A DNA stretch of 64,000 nt from Bacteroidales bacterium (GCA_014800685.1 JAAVFQ010000024.1:1-64000); one strand, 5' to 3'; positions 41,360-50,631 are shown, counted from the stretch's first letter. Notes: generated by a model from the sequence alone, not told the origin. Numbers and translations: made by a program.

Positions 41360-42490
41360 ATGAAAATAGCATTTTGTCTCCCCAATACATATATTCTGGA
41401 TGGTTTGAGGCGTATCATAACCTACAAGGCCAATCTTATGGCTTCACACGGTCATGAAGTTTTCTTTATCACCACTGACCAGGATGGCAGACCGGATGCA
41501 TTCACATTACACCACAATGTGAAAAGAATAGATTTGGATCTACTATACCCCGACACCTTATCCCTCAGCCTGCTCAAGAGATATTTTTCACGTCGCAAAC
41601 TTCAAAAGAGACATAAGCGACTCCTCACAAGACTCCTGAAATCCCTTAGTCCTGACATTACCACATCCACTTTTCACCAAGAATTGAGGTTTCTGCCCCA
41701 CATTAAAGACGGAAGCAAAAAAATTGTGGAACATCATGGTTGTCATGACAATCGGATGCTGCAATCTCGCCCGGGAGTCTGGAAACTGATAGACCGATAT
41801 CTTTCATTTGTAGAATATCGCGCCGTGAAGGGATATGATTGCCTCGTTTGCCTGACTCGCAAAGACAAACTTGCCTGGAAAGGGATTGAGAATATTGCAG
41901 TAATTCCGGGCTTCATAAAAAACCTTCCGGACCAATCAGCTCCTCTCACTTCAAAATCAATGATTGCCGCCGGACGATTCTCGCGTGAAAAAGGGTTCGA
42001 CATGATGATAGCGGCATGGAGCATCGTCGCAAAAAAGCACCCCGACTGGAAGCTCCACATCTTCGGGGATGGCATTCTGAAAAAGGACCTCCAAAAGCAA
42101 ATTTCCGACCTTCAGCTGGCAGACGTCATCACTTTGCATAAGCCCGTAGAAGATATTGAAAATGAATATCTCCGCCACTCCGCTCTGATATCCTCCTCTC
42201 GCGTGGAAGGATTTGGACTGACGATTATCGAGGCAATGAGATGTGGATTACCGCCCGTTTCATTCGACAGCCCCAACGGTCCGCAATCCATCATTACCCA
42301 CGGGCACGACGGCCTCCTTGTCCCGCTTAATGACACTCATGCCCTCGCAGACCAGATAATACGCCTTATAGAGCATCCCGACCTACGAAAGACCTTGGGC
42401 AGAAACGCCATCAGCACGGCCGCCAATTACGAGGCAGAAAAAGTTATTCCCAAATGGGAGCAACTCTATGCCTCAATTCTTCCACACTGA
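41360..42490 (+). CDS. Glycosyltransferase family 4 protein, 376 aa
   Basis: A GT-B fold enzyme. The N-terminal domain starts MKIAFCLPNTYILDGLRRI, and the C-terminal donor-binding domain shows AAGRFSREKGFDMMIAAW, LHIFGDG, and SSRVEGFGLTIIEAMRCGLP with the EX7E motif of family 4 retaining transferases. The ATG at 41360 is preferred over upstream in-frame starts because a promoter occupies 41307-41338. Donor and acceptor are unknown; it likely builds lipopolysaccharide or capsule. It is alone on its strand, away from the polysaccharide operon. Confidence 0.9.
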   Translation: MKIAFCLPNTYILDGLRRIITYKANLMASHGHEVFFITTDQDGRPDAFTLHHNVKRIDLDLLYPDTLSLSLLKRYFSRRKLQKRHKRLLTRLLKSLSPDITTSTFHQELRFLPHIKDGSKKIVEHHGCHDNRMLQSRPGVWKLIDRYLSFVEYRAVKGYDCLVCLTRKDKLAWKGIENIAVIPGFIKNLPDQSAPLTSKSMIAAGRFSREKGFDMMIAAWSIVAKKHPDWKLHIFGDGILKKDLQKQISDLQLADVITLHKPVEDIENEYLRHSALISSSRVEGFGLTIIEAMRCGLPPVSFDSPNGPQSIITHGHDGLLVPLNDTHALADQIIRLIEHPDLRKTLGRNAISTAANYEAEKVIPKWEQLYASILPH

Positions 42491-42549
42491 TAAGTCCTCC
42501 GCCACCGAAGAAATGTTATCACCCCGGCGCCCTTAACATTTTTTGTGGT

Positions 42550-42582
42550 AAACGGTCTAATAATCGGCTGATTCTGCCGTTT
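42550..42582 (+). terminator. Hairpin after the glycosyltransferase gene
   Basis: AAACGG (42550-42555) pairs with CCGTTT (42577-42582), with further weak pairing inside. It is followed by an AT-rich run without a long T tract. Confidence 0.45.
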
Positions 42583-42648
42583 ATTATCATAAAAGATGCC
42601 CGACATCAAAGAATTAACTTTTTTTGGGTAAAAAAATCATTCCTCGCT

Positions 42649-42680
42649 ATTGCTTTTCGCATGGAAAAACATTAATTTTG
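42649..42680 (+). promoter_or_regulatory. tRNA-Arg promoter
   Basis: ATTG (42649-42652), 20 nt, TAATTTTG (42673-42680), 41 bp before the mature tRNA. Confidence 0.75.
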
Positions 42681-42721
42681 CATTCCGAAGACTGCCGTAA
42701 TCGCAAGACGGCAGCTCAGAC

Positions 42722-42793
42722 GCCTCTGTAGTTCAACGGATAGAATAGAAGTTTCCTAAACTTTAGATAGGAGTTCGATTCTCCTCGGAGGTA
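42722..42793 (+). tRNA. tRNA-Arg (anticodon CCT)
   Basis: A 72-nt cloverleaf with acceptor GCCTCTG/CGGAGGT (G1-T wobble), D-stem GTTC/GAAT, anticodon arm GAAGT-TTCCTAA-ACTTT with CCT at positions 34-36, and T-arm AGGAG-TTCGATT-CTCCT. The discriminator is A and CCA is not encoded. It has its own promoter upstream and a hairpin downstream. Confidence 0.95.
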
Positions 42794-42800
42794 CACGACA

Positions 42801-42828
42801 AGCCTTTCCCCCACGCGGGGAAAAGGCT
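42801..42828 (+). terminator. Hairpin after tRNA-Arg
   Basis: AGCCTTT(C)CCCC pairs with GGGGAAAAGGCT around a short loop, 8 bp after the tRNA. No T run follows. Confidence 0.6.
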
Positions 42829-43057
42829 ACCTGACATCTGAATCAGACACGTAAGGCAAGATTTTGGGAAGTGTTAATTCGGGAAGTTTTACTGACATTT
42901 AATGCTTGCATCCGCGTGCTGCACACTAATTGCACAGGCCACACCTTTTCACACTCATCCCACTCCGCACTTACACAAATTAATTATTCAACCCTCATCA
43001 CCTCGCTTCCCGGCCCCTCGCCGGAAAGCTACCGAAACGATTAAATTCTTTATACGT

Positions 43058-45181
43058 ATGAAGGCAAGACATATCCTATCTTTAGCGGCTATTGCGGCTC
43101 CGGCGCTCCTTTTCGGACGTCCGGCAAACCCCAATTCCGTAATCAAGATGACAAACCCCGACGGCTCTGTCGTCAATGTCATCAACAACGGCGACGAGCG
43201 CTTCAACTTCTACACCCTCGCCGACGACAAAGAAACTATCGTCGAGCGCGCCCAGAACGGCTATTGGGTCCCCGCTGTCCGTGGCGGCGTCAAGATGAAG
43301 TCAAGCTCTATCGCCAATCTCAACCAGCTCCGCGCCGAAGTGAAACCTTTCAACTTCGAACCCATAAAGAAAAATACCCGTATGGCCCCTATCGATGACG
43401 TAGAAGGCCGTACCACTTTCCCCACTATCGGCGACAACGTGCACAGCCTCGTGGTGCTCATTGAATTTGCCGACACCCCCTTCACCGTACCAAACCCTCA
43501 GGAGGCCATCTCAAAGATGCTCAACGAAGAGGGATACTCCGACTACGGTTCCTGCGGCTCTGCCCGTGACTACTACATCTCATCATCCAACGGCCTCTTC
43601 AAGCCTATCTTCGACGTCACAAGAGTAGTCAAGGTAGACAAGCCTTCCGAGTGGTATGTGGGCGCCAACACCTCTTTCTCCGGTGCAGGCAAGACCGCTC
43701 GCTTCGGCGCCGCCATCGAGCAGGCTCTCAAAGAGCTCGACGAAGAGGGCATGGACTTCTCCAAGTATGACTACGACGGGGATGGAGACATCGACACCGT
43801 CTTCTTCTTCTACTCCGGCTATGGACAGGCTGACAGCCACAGGGCTACTACAATCTGGCCCCATCAGGCCGACTTCGACCGTTATACCAACAAATATAGC
43901 GGCACACTCGGCCTCGAACCCCTCTACCTCGACGGAAAGAGAATGGGCCCATACGCTTGCTCCAATGAGCTGAACTACAAAATACCCGCAGGCGCAGAGC
44001 AGCCCTATCTCGACGGTATCGGCGCTTTTGTGCATGAATTCGGCCATGTGCTCGGGCTCCCCGACCTCTATGACACCAACGGCGGCAATACTTCCTCTCC
44101 CGGTGAGCGCTCTGTCATGGACCATGCATCCTACAATGACTACTCCACCTGCCCCGTACAGTTCAGCGCCTATGAGAAATGGGTGTGCCACTGGCTCGAA
44201 TTTGACGACTACGATGATCAGGGTCACGAAATCACCGTCCCCTCGCTGAGCAAAGCCAACAAGGCTGCCAGAATCCAGATCCGTCCTCCCCGTCCCGTCA
44301 ACTTCTTCTATGACAATGAATTCTATATCATAGAAAGCCGTACTCAGGAGGGCTGGGACCGCACTATGCCCGAAGAGGGTATGCTCATCTGGCATATCAA
44401 CTACGACTGGAAAACCTGGACTAACAATCAGGTGAACTGCAACGGAGTCTCAAGAGTAAACGTAATGCCCTCGCGCACTTCGTCTCCCACTTCTTACGTG
44501 TGGGGCACAGAGCCTTCCAACTCTTACCTTGAGCCCTCAATGCCCACCGCTCTCCATCCGAGCAACCCTGTATGGACCACCGGCCCCTACAAATATGGCA
44601 CTTATCTCAGCGATATCAACTTCGACAAGAAAACCGGCGAAGTCTATCTGAAATATAACATCGACAAGGAGATACCCGAAGTTGCCCCCACAGGCCTCAA
44701 GGCTAACCTCCTCACGGACGGCCCCTCAGACCACGCTTTCGAGATTTTCTGGGATCGCGTGCCCGGCGCCGAAGGCTACTTCCTCACTGTCTACACAGAA
44801 TCTCCCTCGCTTAAGAAAAGCTACCTTCAGGATCTTAACGAGTATTACGTAGGAGACACCAACTGCTACACCGTATGGAACTACTTCGCATCTACGGCTT
44901 CATCTCAGGTGAAGGCATACGTTCGCGCCAAGATGAAATATCCCAGCAGCACCACGTCTGACATTTTCACTTTCGTGCCTAACAGCCTCGACAAAAGCGC
45001 AAGCGTAGAGGGCATCACTGACGCAGACTTCGCCGTTTACGGCGGAGAGGGCGAGATCTTCGCTCCCGAAGGCGCACGCGTCTTCAGCATCAGCGGCATT
45101 GAGACCGGAAAAACCGGACTCCAGCCCGGCATCTACATCGTTCGCTTCAACGACAAAACTTCTAAAGTCGTAGTGAAATAA
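43058..45181 (+). CDS. Secreted M6-family zinc metalloprotease, 707 aa
   Basis: A signal peptide (residues 1-20) precedes a propeptide-like region and an M6 (immune inhibitor A-like) catalytic domain. The zinc motif is HEFGHVLGLPD (from residue 326), preceded by DYDGDGDIDTVFFFYSGYGQ, a likely calcium site. A fibronectin-like segment (about 555-650) and a sorting-type tail (ADFAVYGGEGEIF...LQPGIYIVRFNDKTSKVVVK) follow. The ATG at 43058 is chosen because it starts a clean signal peptide; the frame extends upstream to 42902 with unlikely sequence. Expected outside the cell, degrading host or dietary protein. Confidence 0.92.
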   Translation: MKARHILSLAAIAAPALLFGRPANPNSVIKMTNPDGSVVNVINNGDERFNFYTLADDKETIVERAQNGYWVPAVRGGVKMKSSSIANLNQLRAEVKPFNFEPIKKNTRMAPIDDVEGRTTFPTIGDNVHSLVVLIEFADTPFTVPNPQEAISKMLNEEGYSDYGSCGSARDYYISSSNGLFKPIFDVTRVVKVDKPSEWYVGANTSFSGAGKTARFGAAIEQALKELDEEGMDFSKYDYDGDGDIDTVFFFYSGYGQADSHRATTIWPHQADFDRYTNKYSGTLGLEPLYLDGKRMGPYACSNELNYKIPAGAEQPYLDGIGAFVHEFGHVLGLPDLYDTNGGNTSSPGERSVMDHASYNDYSTCPVQFSAYEKWVCHWLEFDDYDDQGHEITVPSLSKANKAARIQIRPPRPVNFFYDNEFYIIESRTQEGWDRTMPEEGMLIWHINYDWKTWTNNQVNCNGVSRVNVMPSRTSSPTSYVWGTEPSNSYLEPSMPTALHPSNPVWTTGPYKYGTYLSDINFDKKTGEVYLKYNIDKEIPEVAPTGLKANLLTDGPSDHAFEIFWDRVPGAEGYFLTVYTESPSLKKSYLQDLNEYYVGDTNCYTVWNYFASTASSQVKAYVRAKMKYPSSTTSDIFTFVPNSLDKSASVEGITDADFAVYGGEGEIFAPEGARVFSISGIETGKTGLQPGIYIVRFNDKTSKVVVK

Positions 45182-45253
45182 CACCACTGCGACCCGACAG
45201 ATACCAATTTTAGGGCCTTTCTGACCCGGAATTGCAAAAAAGTGCCCGAAGGA

Positions 45254-45285
45254 TTTGTAAGATTGCAAAAATCTCACTACCTTTG
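45254..45285 (+). promoter_or_regulatory. Promoter of the yceD-rpmF-fabH operon
   Basis: TTTG (45254-45257), exactly 20 nt, TACCTTTG (45278-45285). The leader to the GTG at 45393 is about 100 nt. Confidence 0.8.
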
Positions 45286-45392
45286 TGGCGCTTTTTTACT
45301 GACCACATAAAAGCGTGTGATGATTCCGGGTCTGCCTCCCTCTCAAGAGGCCGACGCTGAAGCATCACTCAACTATACTAAACACTTCTGAA

Positions 45393-45833
45393 GTGAAAGA
45401 CAAACGGTTTAATATCCCCATCGCCACTCTGAGCGAAGGCGGACATCACTATGACTTCCATCTCGACCGCTCATTTTTTGAGGAGCTGGAGAGAGAGGAG
45501 ATTTTAAACTCCGATATCGACGCGACAGTTGACATCAACCGCCGTGGCGACCACTACGAAATCCTCTTCCGCACAGAAGGCGAAATCACCGTAGAGTGTC
45601 ATAGATGCCTTGACCCGCTAAAGCTCCCCGTGGAGGCGGAATATGACATTAAGGTGACCTATGGTGAAGATTATGACGATTCCAAAGACGGTCTGCTCAT
45701 AATCCCCGACGAAAGCCGTGACCTCGACGTCGCGCCTATTCTCGCCGACACCGTGCAGCTCACCATCCCCATGAGAGCTGTCCACCCGGAGGGTGAATGC
45801 AACCCTGAAATGGAAGCCCGCATATCGGAATAA
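45393..45833 (+). CDS. DUF177 (YceD) family protein, 146 aa
   Basis: The protein has the DUF177 hallmarks: ITVECHRCLDPLKLPV in the middle and DVAPILADTVQLTIPM towards the C-terminus. It lies directly upstream of rpmF, as in most bacteria. Members of this family are linked to ribosome and 23S rRNA maturation, but the mechanism is unresolved. The start is a GTG at 45393, since no ATG lies nearby in frame; the leader TACTAAACACTTCTGAA is A-rich. The usual C-terminal CNPE(M/L) cysteine segment is present. Confidence 0.92.
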   Translation: MKDKRFNIPIATLSEGGHHYDFHLDRSFFEELEREEILNSDIDATVDINRRGDHYEILFRTEGEITVECHRCLDPLKLPVEAEYDIKVTYGEDYDDSKDGLLIIPDESRDLDVAPILADTVQLTIPMRAVHPEGECNPEMEARISE

Positions 45834-45913
45834 AACTTACGTCTCGCCCACACGCGGCTAAGACAAAACGATAATAAACTTACATAAGTAAATAATTAAA
45901 ACTAAAATAGAAA

Positions 45914-46096
45914 ATGGCACATCCTAAACGCAGACAATCTCACACGAGAACAGCAAAACGTCGCACACACGACAAGGCTCTTATCCCTACTCTCGCCATC
46001 TGCCCTAACTGTGGTGCTTGGCACGTATATCACTACGTATGCGGAGAGTGTGGCTACTATCGTGGCAAAATCGCCATTGAGAAAGCAGCCATCTGA
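45914..46096 (+). CDS. rpmF: 50S ribosomal protein L32, 60 aa
   Basis: A short basic protein starting MAHPKRRQSHTRTAKRRTHD and carrying a zinc ribbon CPNCG...CGECGYY. This four-Cys form needs zinc. It is in the normal place downstream of DUF177. The start has a good A-rich leader (AAACTAAAATAGAAA). Confidence 0.98.
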   Translation: MAHPKRRQSHTRTAKRRTHDKALIPTLAICPNCGAWHVYHYVCGECGYYRGKIAIEKAAI

Positions 46097-46414
46097 TTAG
46101 GGATGCTGACGGCCGGAGGCACCACGACTCAGTGGGCCCCCGCCGCTCACTTCTGATGACCTTAAAAGCCGAGTGCATCAACTGCGCCCCGGCTATCTCG
46201 CTTTTATCCCCCTCCCTCAGCACATACGCAGAGACTCTCGGTGATGCCCTGCCGCCCTCCGACAGGCTCTCTGCAGAAAATAAATATTACAAAGCGAGCC
46301 TCCCTACGCAAGAGCGTCAAGATAATTGCTTCTCACTCCGGAATCTTGTGATTCTCACTCCGGCTATCAAGCTACTGACGACCTCTGCGGGGAACGACTC
46401 CAAAGCATAACGAA
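46097..46414. other. Intergenic stretch between rpmF and fabH
   Basis: I find no convincing gene or terminator in these 318 bp. Many bacteria have plsX here; no PlsX-like frame is present on either strand. A 92-codon frame from 46132 has no recognisable sequence and is not called. Confidence 0.5.
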
Positions 46415-47398
46415 ATGTTAAACGCCAAGATAAGCGGAATCGCATCATACGTGCCTGAATACGTGCTCGACAATGATGAGCTCTCACGAATGGTAGATAC
46501 CAACGATGAGTGGATCACCACTCGCGTGGGCATCAAAGAAAGACGTATTCTCAAGGACCCCGAAAAGGGTTCCTCTTTCATGGGTGTAAAGGCTGTGAAT
46601 AAGCTCCTCTCCGAGACCGGCACAGCCCCCGGAGAGATCGAACTCCTTATTTGCGCTACGTCTAACCCTGACTATCGCTTCCCCTCTACGGCATCCGTAA
46701 TCGCTCATGAGAGCGGTCTTGAAAACGCTTACGCCTACGACATTCAGGCTGCCTGCGCTGGCTTTATCGTCACCATGCAGGCCGCCAGAGCCTATATCCA
46801 GTCGGGCCTTTACAAGAAAATCATTGTGGTCTGCGCCGAAAAAATGTCCTCGATGACTGACTATGAAGACCGCGCCACATGCCCCCTCTTCGGAGACGCT
46901 GCTGCCGCTGTGCTCGTGGAGCCTACTGAGGAGCCTGTGGGCATTGTAGACGGTGAATTTCACATTGACGGCAATGGCCTGCCTAACCTTCTCATGAAGG
47001 CCGGTGGCTCAGCCAAACCGGCTTCTCACGAGACTGTGGAGAATCGCGAACATTACATCCATCAGGATGGTCGCGTAGTCTACAAAAACGCTGTCCGCGA
47101 TATGCTCTCATCCACACTCTCCGTGATGAAACGCAATAACCTCTCCGTGGAGGAAGTGGACTGGCTCGTGCCTCATCAGGCTAATCTCCGCATCATAGAA
47201 GCCGTCAGCGGACGCACGGGCATTTCAGACGAAAAGGTGCTCGTAAATATCCAGCACTACGGCAACACTTCGGCCGCCTCAATACCCTTATGTCTCGATG
47301 AATATAAGGGACGCCTCAAGAAGGGCGATAAGATTCTGATGACAGCCTTCGGCGCCGGATTCACATGGGGCGCCATGTATCTCATCTGGGCCATCTGA
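46415..47398 (+). CDS. fabH: 3-oxoacyl-ACP synthase III, 327 aa
   Basis: FabH condenses an acyl-CoA primer with malonyl-ACP to start fatty acid synthesis. The catalytic triad is in place: C114 (QAACAGF), H254 (LVPHQANLR) and N284 (HYGNTSAAS). The FGDAAAAVLVE segment and the C-terminal GAGFTWGAMYL are typical. Length is normal. It follows DUF177 and rpmF, and a strong terminator lies at 47438-47475. Confidence 0.97.
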   Translation: MLNAKISGIASYVPEYVLDNDELSRMVDTNDEWITTRVGIKERRILKDPEKGSSFMGVKAVNKLLSETGTAPGEIELLICATSNPDYRFPSTASVIAHESGLENAYAYDIQAACAGFIVTMQAARAYIQSGLYKKIIVVCAEKMSSMTDYEDRATCPLFGDAAAAVLVEPTEEPVGIVDGEFHIDGNGLPNLLMKAGGSAKPASHETVENREHYIHQDGRVVYKNAVRDMLSSTLSVMKRNNLSVEEVDWLVPHQANLRIIEAVSGRTGISDEKVLVNIQHYGNTSAASIPLCLDEYKGRLKKGDKILMTAFGAGFTWGAMYLIWAI

Positions 47399-47437
47399 GA
47401 CTCGGATGAGCCTCCTCAATGACTTTAAACTTCTTAG

Positions 47438-47475
47438 AGAGGGTGAACCGGCAAAAAATCGGTTCACCCTCTTTT
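47438..47475 (+). terminator. Terminator after fabH
   Basis: AGAGGGTGAACCG (47438-47450) pairs perfectly with CGGTTCACCCTCT (47460-47472) and is followed by TTT. Confidence 0.8.
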
Positions 47476-47581
47476 GGATAGCATAAGGTCAATCATTTTA
47501 TAGAGTGTTTGAATTTAACACTCTCATAGAATAGGACGGCTCTCGGAGACGAGCGACGGATTAGTAATCATTCAAGACCAA

Positions 47582-47768
47582 TAAGTAAGTATTCAAATTA
47601 AAAGATAATATGAGTTTAGAATTCTTTTATACTGTCTTCGGCTTCTTTTTTGTCGCTTCCGGCTTGTCGCTCAGTCGAGAATATGCTTATATTCTTCTTC
47701 GCCCCGCGCCGAAATCAACTAAATAATTGGCGCGAATATAGTATAAATTAATTTTCAATACTTACTTA
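47582..47768 (-). repeat. Full-length copy of the TAAGTAAGT repeat family (187 bp)
   Basis: Both ends are perfect inverted TAAGTAAGTATT-type termini. Read on the minus strand the core is GATTTCGGCGCGGGGCGAAG, with hairpin GAATAT-AAGC-ATATTC and CGACTGAGCGACAAG, which aligns with the copy at 37147. Compared with that copy, the hairpin arms differ but still pair. The right end on the plus strand stops 4 bp before the sugar kinase start codon. A 38-codon frame inside (47610-47726) is attributed to the repeat. Confidence 0.88.
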
Positions 47769-47772
47769 CCGG

Positions 47773-48672
47773 ATGAACCATCAGGATAATAACTTAGTAG
47801 TGGGAATGGGCGAACTCCTCTGGGACTTACTTCCTGAAGAGAGGAAAATAGGGGGAGCGCCTGCCAATTTCGCTTATCACATATCGCAGTTCGGACTGGC
47901 GGGATGCGTGGTGAGCGCCATAGGTGATGACGCGCTCGGACGGGAAATCCTTGAAGACTTCAACGCCAAAGGGCTTGAACATGTTATTGAAACCGTCGAT
48001 TTTCCCACCGGGACCGTCCGCGTAGCACTCGACAGTAATGGCATCCCCCGCTATGAGATAATGGAGTGCGTAGCCTGGGATCACATCCCTTTCACTTCCC
48101 GCATAGAAGCTCTTGCCAAAAGGACCCGCGCCGTCTGCTTCGGCTCACTTGCTCAGCGCAATCCCGTCTCCGGAAGTACGATTCGCAGTTTTCTTGACGC
48201 AATGCCCGCCGAAAATAACACCCTCATCGTCTTTGACGCCAACCTGCGCCTGAACTTCTACTCAAGAGAGACGCTTTGCGAGTCGATGGAGCGCTGCAAT
48301 ATTCTTAAAATCAACGACGAAGAGCTCGAAGTCATCAGCAATATGCTTGACATGACCGGTCCCGACATTAAGAAAAAATGCCGGGAGCTGGCAGAAAGCT
48401 ATGACCTTGAAATACTTATCCTCACCTGTGGCGTGGAGGGGAGCTACGTCTTCACACGCGAGAGCACTTCTTTCCAGCCTACGCCAATCGTGGAGGTAGC
48501 CGACACCGTAGGGGCAGGCGATTCATTCACAGCAGCTTTCATTGCCGCCCTTCTCAAAGGGAAATCCACTCTTGAAGCCCACGCCCTGGCAGTAAAGACC
48601 TCAGCCTTTGTCTGCACACAGAAAGGGGCTACCCCTAAGCTTCCCGAAGAAATCACCGGAACGGGGGCCTGA
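47773..48672 (+). CDS. PfkB-family carbohydrate kinase (fructokinase-like), 299 aa
   Basis: A ribokinase-fold sugar kinase: GELLWDLLPEERKIGGAPANFAYH near the N-terminus (the GGAPAN sugar-binding segment spread over about residues 12-36), and the catalytic DTVGAGDSFTAAF with the base Asp near residue 250. The WDLLP and GGAPAN features favour fructokinase. ATP is the expected donor. A dispersed-repeat copy lies immediately upstream. No sugar transporter or hydrolase is adjacent, so the pathway is not shown by context. Confidence 0.9.
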   Translation: MNHQDNNLVVGMGELLWDLLPEERKIGGAPANFAYHISQFGLAGCVVSAIGDDALGREILEDFNAKGLEHVIETVDFPTGTVRVALDSNGIPRYEIMECVAWDHIPFTSRIEALAKRTRAVCFGSLAQRNPVSGSTIRSFLDAMPAENNTLIVFDANLRLNFYSRETLCESMERCNILKINDEELEVISNMLDMTGPDIKKKCRELAESYDLEILILTCGVEGSYVFTRESTSFQPTPIVEVADTVGAGDSFTAAFIAALLKGKSTLEAHALAVKTSAFVCTQKGATPKLPEEITGTGA

Positions 48673-48712
48673 ATCGCAGGCGCCCCGGAGTGCAAAATTT
48701 CTAAATGGAAGG

Positions 48713-48745
48713 TTTGGTGCGTGTCAGAAAATTTGGCTAACTTTG
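48713..48745 (+). promoter_or_regulatory. Promoter of the outer-membrane protein gene
   Basis: TTTG (48713-48716), 21 nt, TAACTTTG (48738-48745). The leader to 48895 is about 140 nt and contains a degenerate repeat end (48798-48820). Confidence 0.7.
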
Positions 48746-48797
48746 CGACTTGATTATAAAGGTAAAAGTAAGCAGGCATCATCACTCGACTTAAATG

Positions 48798-48885
48798 TAA
48801 GTAAGTGAGAAATTTGATGAGCGCGTCTCAACTGATTTCAAACCCGCTTATCACCTCATTTTTAAGAATGAATTTTTAATCTACG
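48798..48885 (+). repeat. Degenerate short copy of the TAAGTAAGT repeat family
   Basis: The left end TAAGTAAGTGAGAAATTTGA is clear. The right part (CACCTCATTTTT...GAATTTTTAATCTAC) is only loosely similar to other right ends. It lies in the leader of the gene at 48895. Confidence 0.45.
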
Positions 48886-48894
48886 GGATATCAG

Positions 48895-49593
48895 ATGAAG
48901 TCATTCCTTCACCCATGCCTCAGAGCCCTCTGCGCTCTGCTGCTCACACTTGGCGCCCTTCATGCCCGTGGGGCCGACTTTTTTGACACTTCAGCGCCGG
49001 AAGTGCCGTTCAGAATAGGCGCGCGTATAGGAGTGAATACCTCCAACCTCACCCTTGACAAGAACATTTTCGACCGCTGGAACGAAAACTCCTGGGGCAC
49101 TGGCTTCGACATCGGCGCCGTAGCAGACATCGCGCTCCGCGATTATCTCGTGATTCAGCCGGGCTTCTTCTTCCAATCAAGAAGCGGCAATCACACCTAT
49201 GTCAATATGGTGACCACTCCGGAGGGGACAGCCGAGATGATACAATATGGCCACCGACGCAGCTATGCCTTCAATATCCCGGTGGTCTGCTCCATCCGCT
49301 TCAATCTCAGCGACGACGTAAGATGGAGTGTAGATGCAGGCCCATATATCTCCCTCATTCTCAAAAACTCCCTCTCATCAACGCTCTACGTGCCTGCCGG
49401 CACGGAAGCCGGAGTGACGGGCATAGAGCCACGCAAGTTTGACGCAGGACTGAAATTCGGCACCGGCCTCAACATTCTCGGCCACTATTATCTCGGAGTG
49501 CACTACTGGGCCGGAGCCACCCATCCCTGGAAGGACTCCGCAGCCGGGGGCGCCTCAAAAGCCTGGAGCTTCACTCTGGGCTATGATTTCTAA
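48895..49593 (+). CDS. PorT-family outer membrane beta-barrel protein, 232 aa
   Basis: A signal peptide (about residues 1-26) precedes a small beta-barrel (outer membrane protein beta-barrel domain): FRIGARIGVNTSNLTLD, alternating strands such as LVIQPGFFFQSRSGNHTYV and WSVDAGPYISLIL, ending in the aromatic strand AWSFTLGYDF. Such proteins are common and mostly uncharacterised in Bacteroidales; some take part in type IX secretion. No partner gene is adjacent, so the role is open. Confidence 0.85.
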   Translation: MKSFLHPCLRALCALLLTLGALHARGADFFDTSAPEVPFRIGARIGVNTSNLTLDKNIFDRWNENSWGTGFDIGAVADIALRDYLVIQPGFFFQSRSGNHTYVNMVTTPEGTAEMIQYGHRRSYAFNIPVVCSIRFNLSDDVRWSVDAGPYISLILKNSLSSTLYVPAGTEAGVTGIEPRKFDAGLKFGTGLNILGHYYLGVHYWAGATHPWKDSAAGGASKAWSFTLGYDF

Positions 49594-49653
49594 AACTGAC
49601 AACAGCTTTAATCCACGCTAACATCATTCACACGCAATAACCATTTATAGCTA

Positions 49654-50631
49654 ATGACAACGATAAAGTATGACAGCCTGATGACCCAGGCCAAAGACTA
49701 TGCCGCAATCCTTTTCGGCCTTCTGCTTTATGCCATCGGCTTCGTAGCCTTCATTCTGCCTCATGAGGTGGTCATCGGAGGCGTGGCTGGTATAAGTACG
49801 CTGGTCTATTTTGCCAGCGGAAAGGTGATTCCGGTAGCCATCACACAGTATGCCACTAACCTTATACTTCTCGCCATGGCCTTCAAGGTGGTAGGCAAGA
49901 CCTTCGTGATGCGCACCATTTTCGGAGCTACATTCATCTCGATTTTCATCGGTATTCTGGAGGGTATATTCAGAAACCTCGACCATCCGCTGATGCAGGA
50001 GACCTCCATAAGCGTAATCCTCGGGGGCATACTCTGCGGCACAGGTGTAGGCCTCATCTTCATCCACAACGGCTCCTCCGGCGGCACTGACATCGTGGCC
50101 GCCATGGTCTCCAAAGTCAGCAACGTCAGCATCGGACGCACCATAATCTTCGTGGACATGTCTATCGTGGCCTGCTCCATTTTCCTCCCCTTCGAGGGCA
50201 CCTTCACAGAGCGTCTGGAGGCCCGCGTGCCCCTTATGGTCTACGGCTTCGTGGTTACATTCATCATAGCCTATATGTGTGACCTTATCATCAATACCAA
50301 CCGCCAGGCCACCCAGTTTGTCATCTTCTCTCACAAATGGCAGGAGATAGCATCGCGCATCAACGCCGAGGCTCATCGCGGTGTCACCGTAATGGACGGC
50401 ATGGGATGGTATAGCAAGCAGGATGTGAAGGTGCTGATGTGCTGGTGCCGCAAGATAGAATCTGTCACCATCTTCCGCATCGTCAAGTCAATAGACGACA
50501 ACGCCTTCATCACTCAGTCAAACGTCAATGGCGTCTACGGCAAAGGATTTGACACCATGCGCGTCAAAATGAAGAAACAAAAGAAGCAGGAGGAGGCTCT
50601 CCCCTCCCCCTCCGAGACTGCAGCTCAATAA
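49654..50631 (+). CDS. YitT family membrane protein (DUF2179 C-terminal domain), 325 aa
   Basis: Five to six membrane helices (about residues 10-210, including YAAILFGLLLYAIGFVAFILP and the GSSGGTDIVAAMVSK segment diagnostic for YitT) precede a cytoplasmic DUF2179 domain (about 230-300, HRGVTVMDGMGWYSKQDVKVLMCWC). The family is suspected to transport small molecules, but no substrate is established. The last about 20 residues are Lys, Glu and Pro rich. Confidence 0.88.
   Translation: MTTIKYDSLMTQAKDYAAILFGLLLYAIGFVAFILPHEVVIGGVAGISTLVYFASGKVIPVAITQYATNLILLAMAFKVVGKTFVMRTIFGATFISIFIGILEGIFRNLDHPLMQETSISVILGGILCGTGVGLIFIHNGSSGGTDIVAAMVSKVSNVSIGRTIIFVDMSIVACSIFLPFEGTFTERLEARVPLMVYGFVVTFIIAYMCDLIINTNRQATQFVIFSHKWQEIASRINAEAHRGVTVMDGMGWYSKQDVKVLMCWCRKIESVTIFRIVKSIDDNAFITQSNVNGVYGKGFDTMRVKMKKQKKQEEALPSPSETAAQ

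Noticed and set aside
42902..43057. N-terminal extension of the M6 protease
   Set aside because: The extension is not protein-like and would bury the clear signal peptide starting at 43058.
46132..46410. 92-codon frame between rpmF and fabH
   Set aside because: No recognisable sequence, no leader, and mixed composition; treated as intergenic.
47610..47726. 38-codon small membrane protein
   Set aside because: It lies within a full copy of the dispersed repeat, antisense to the conserved core, and is not preserved in the other copies.
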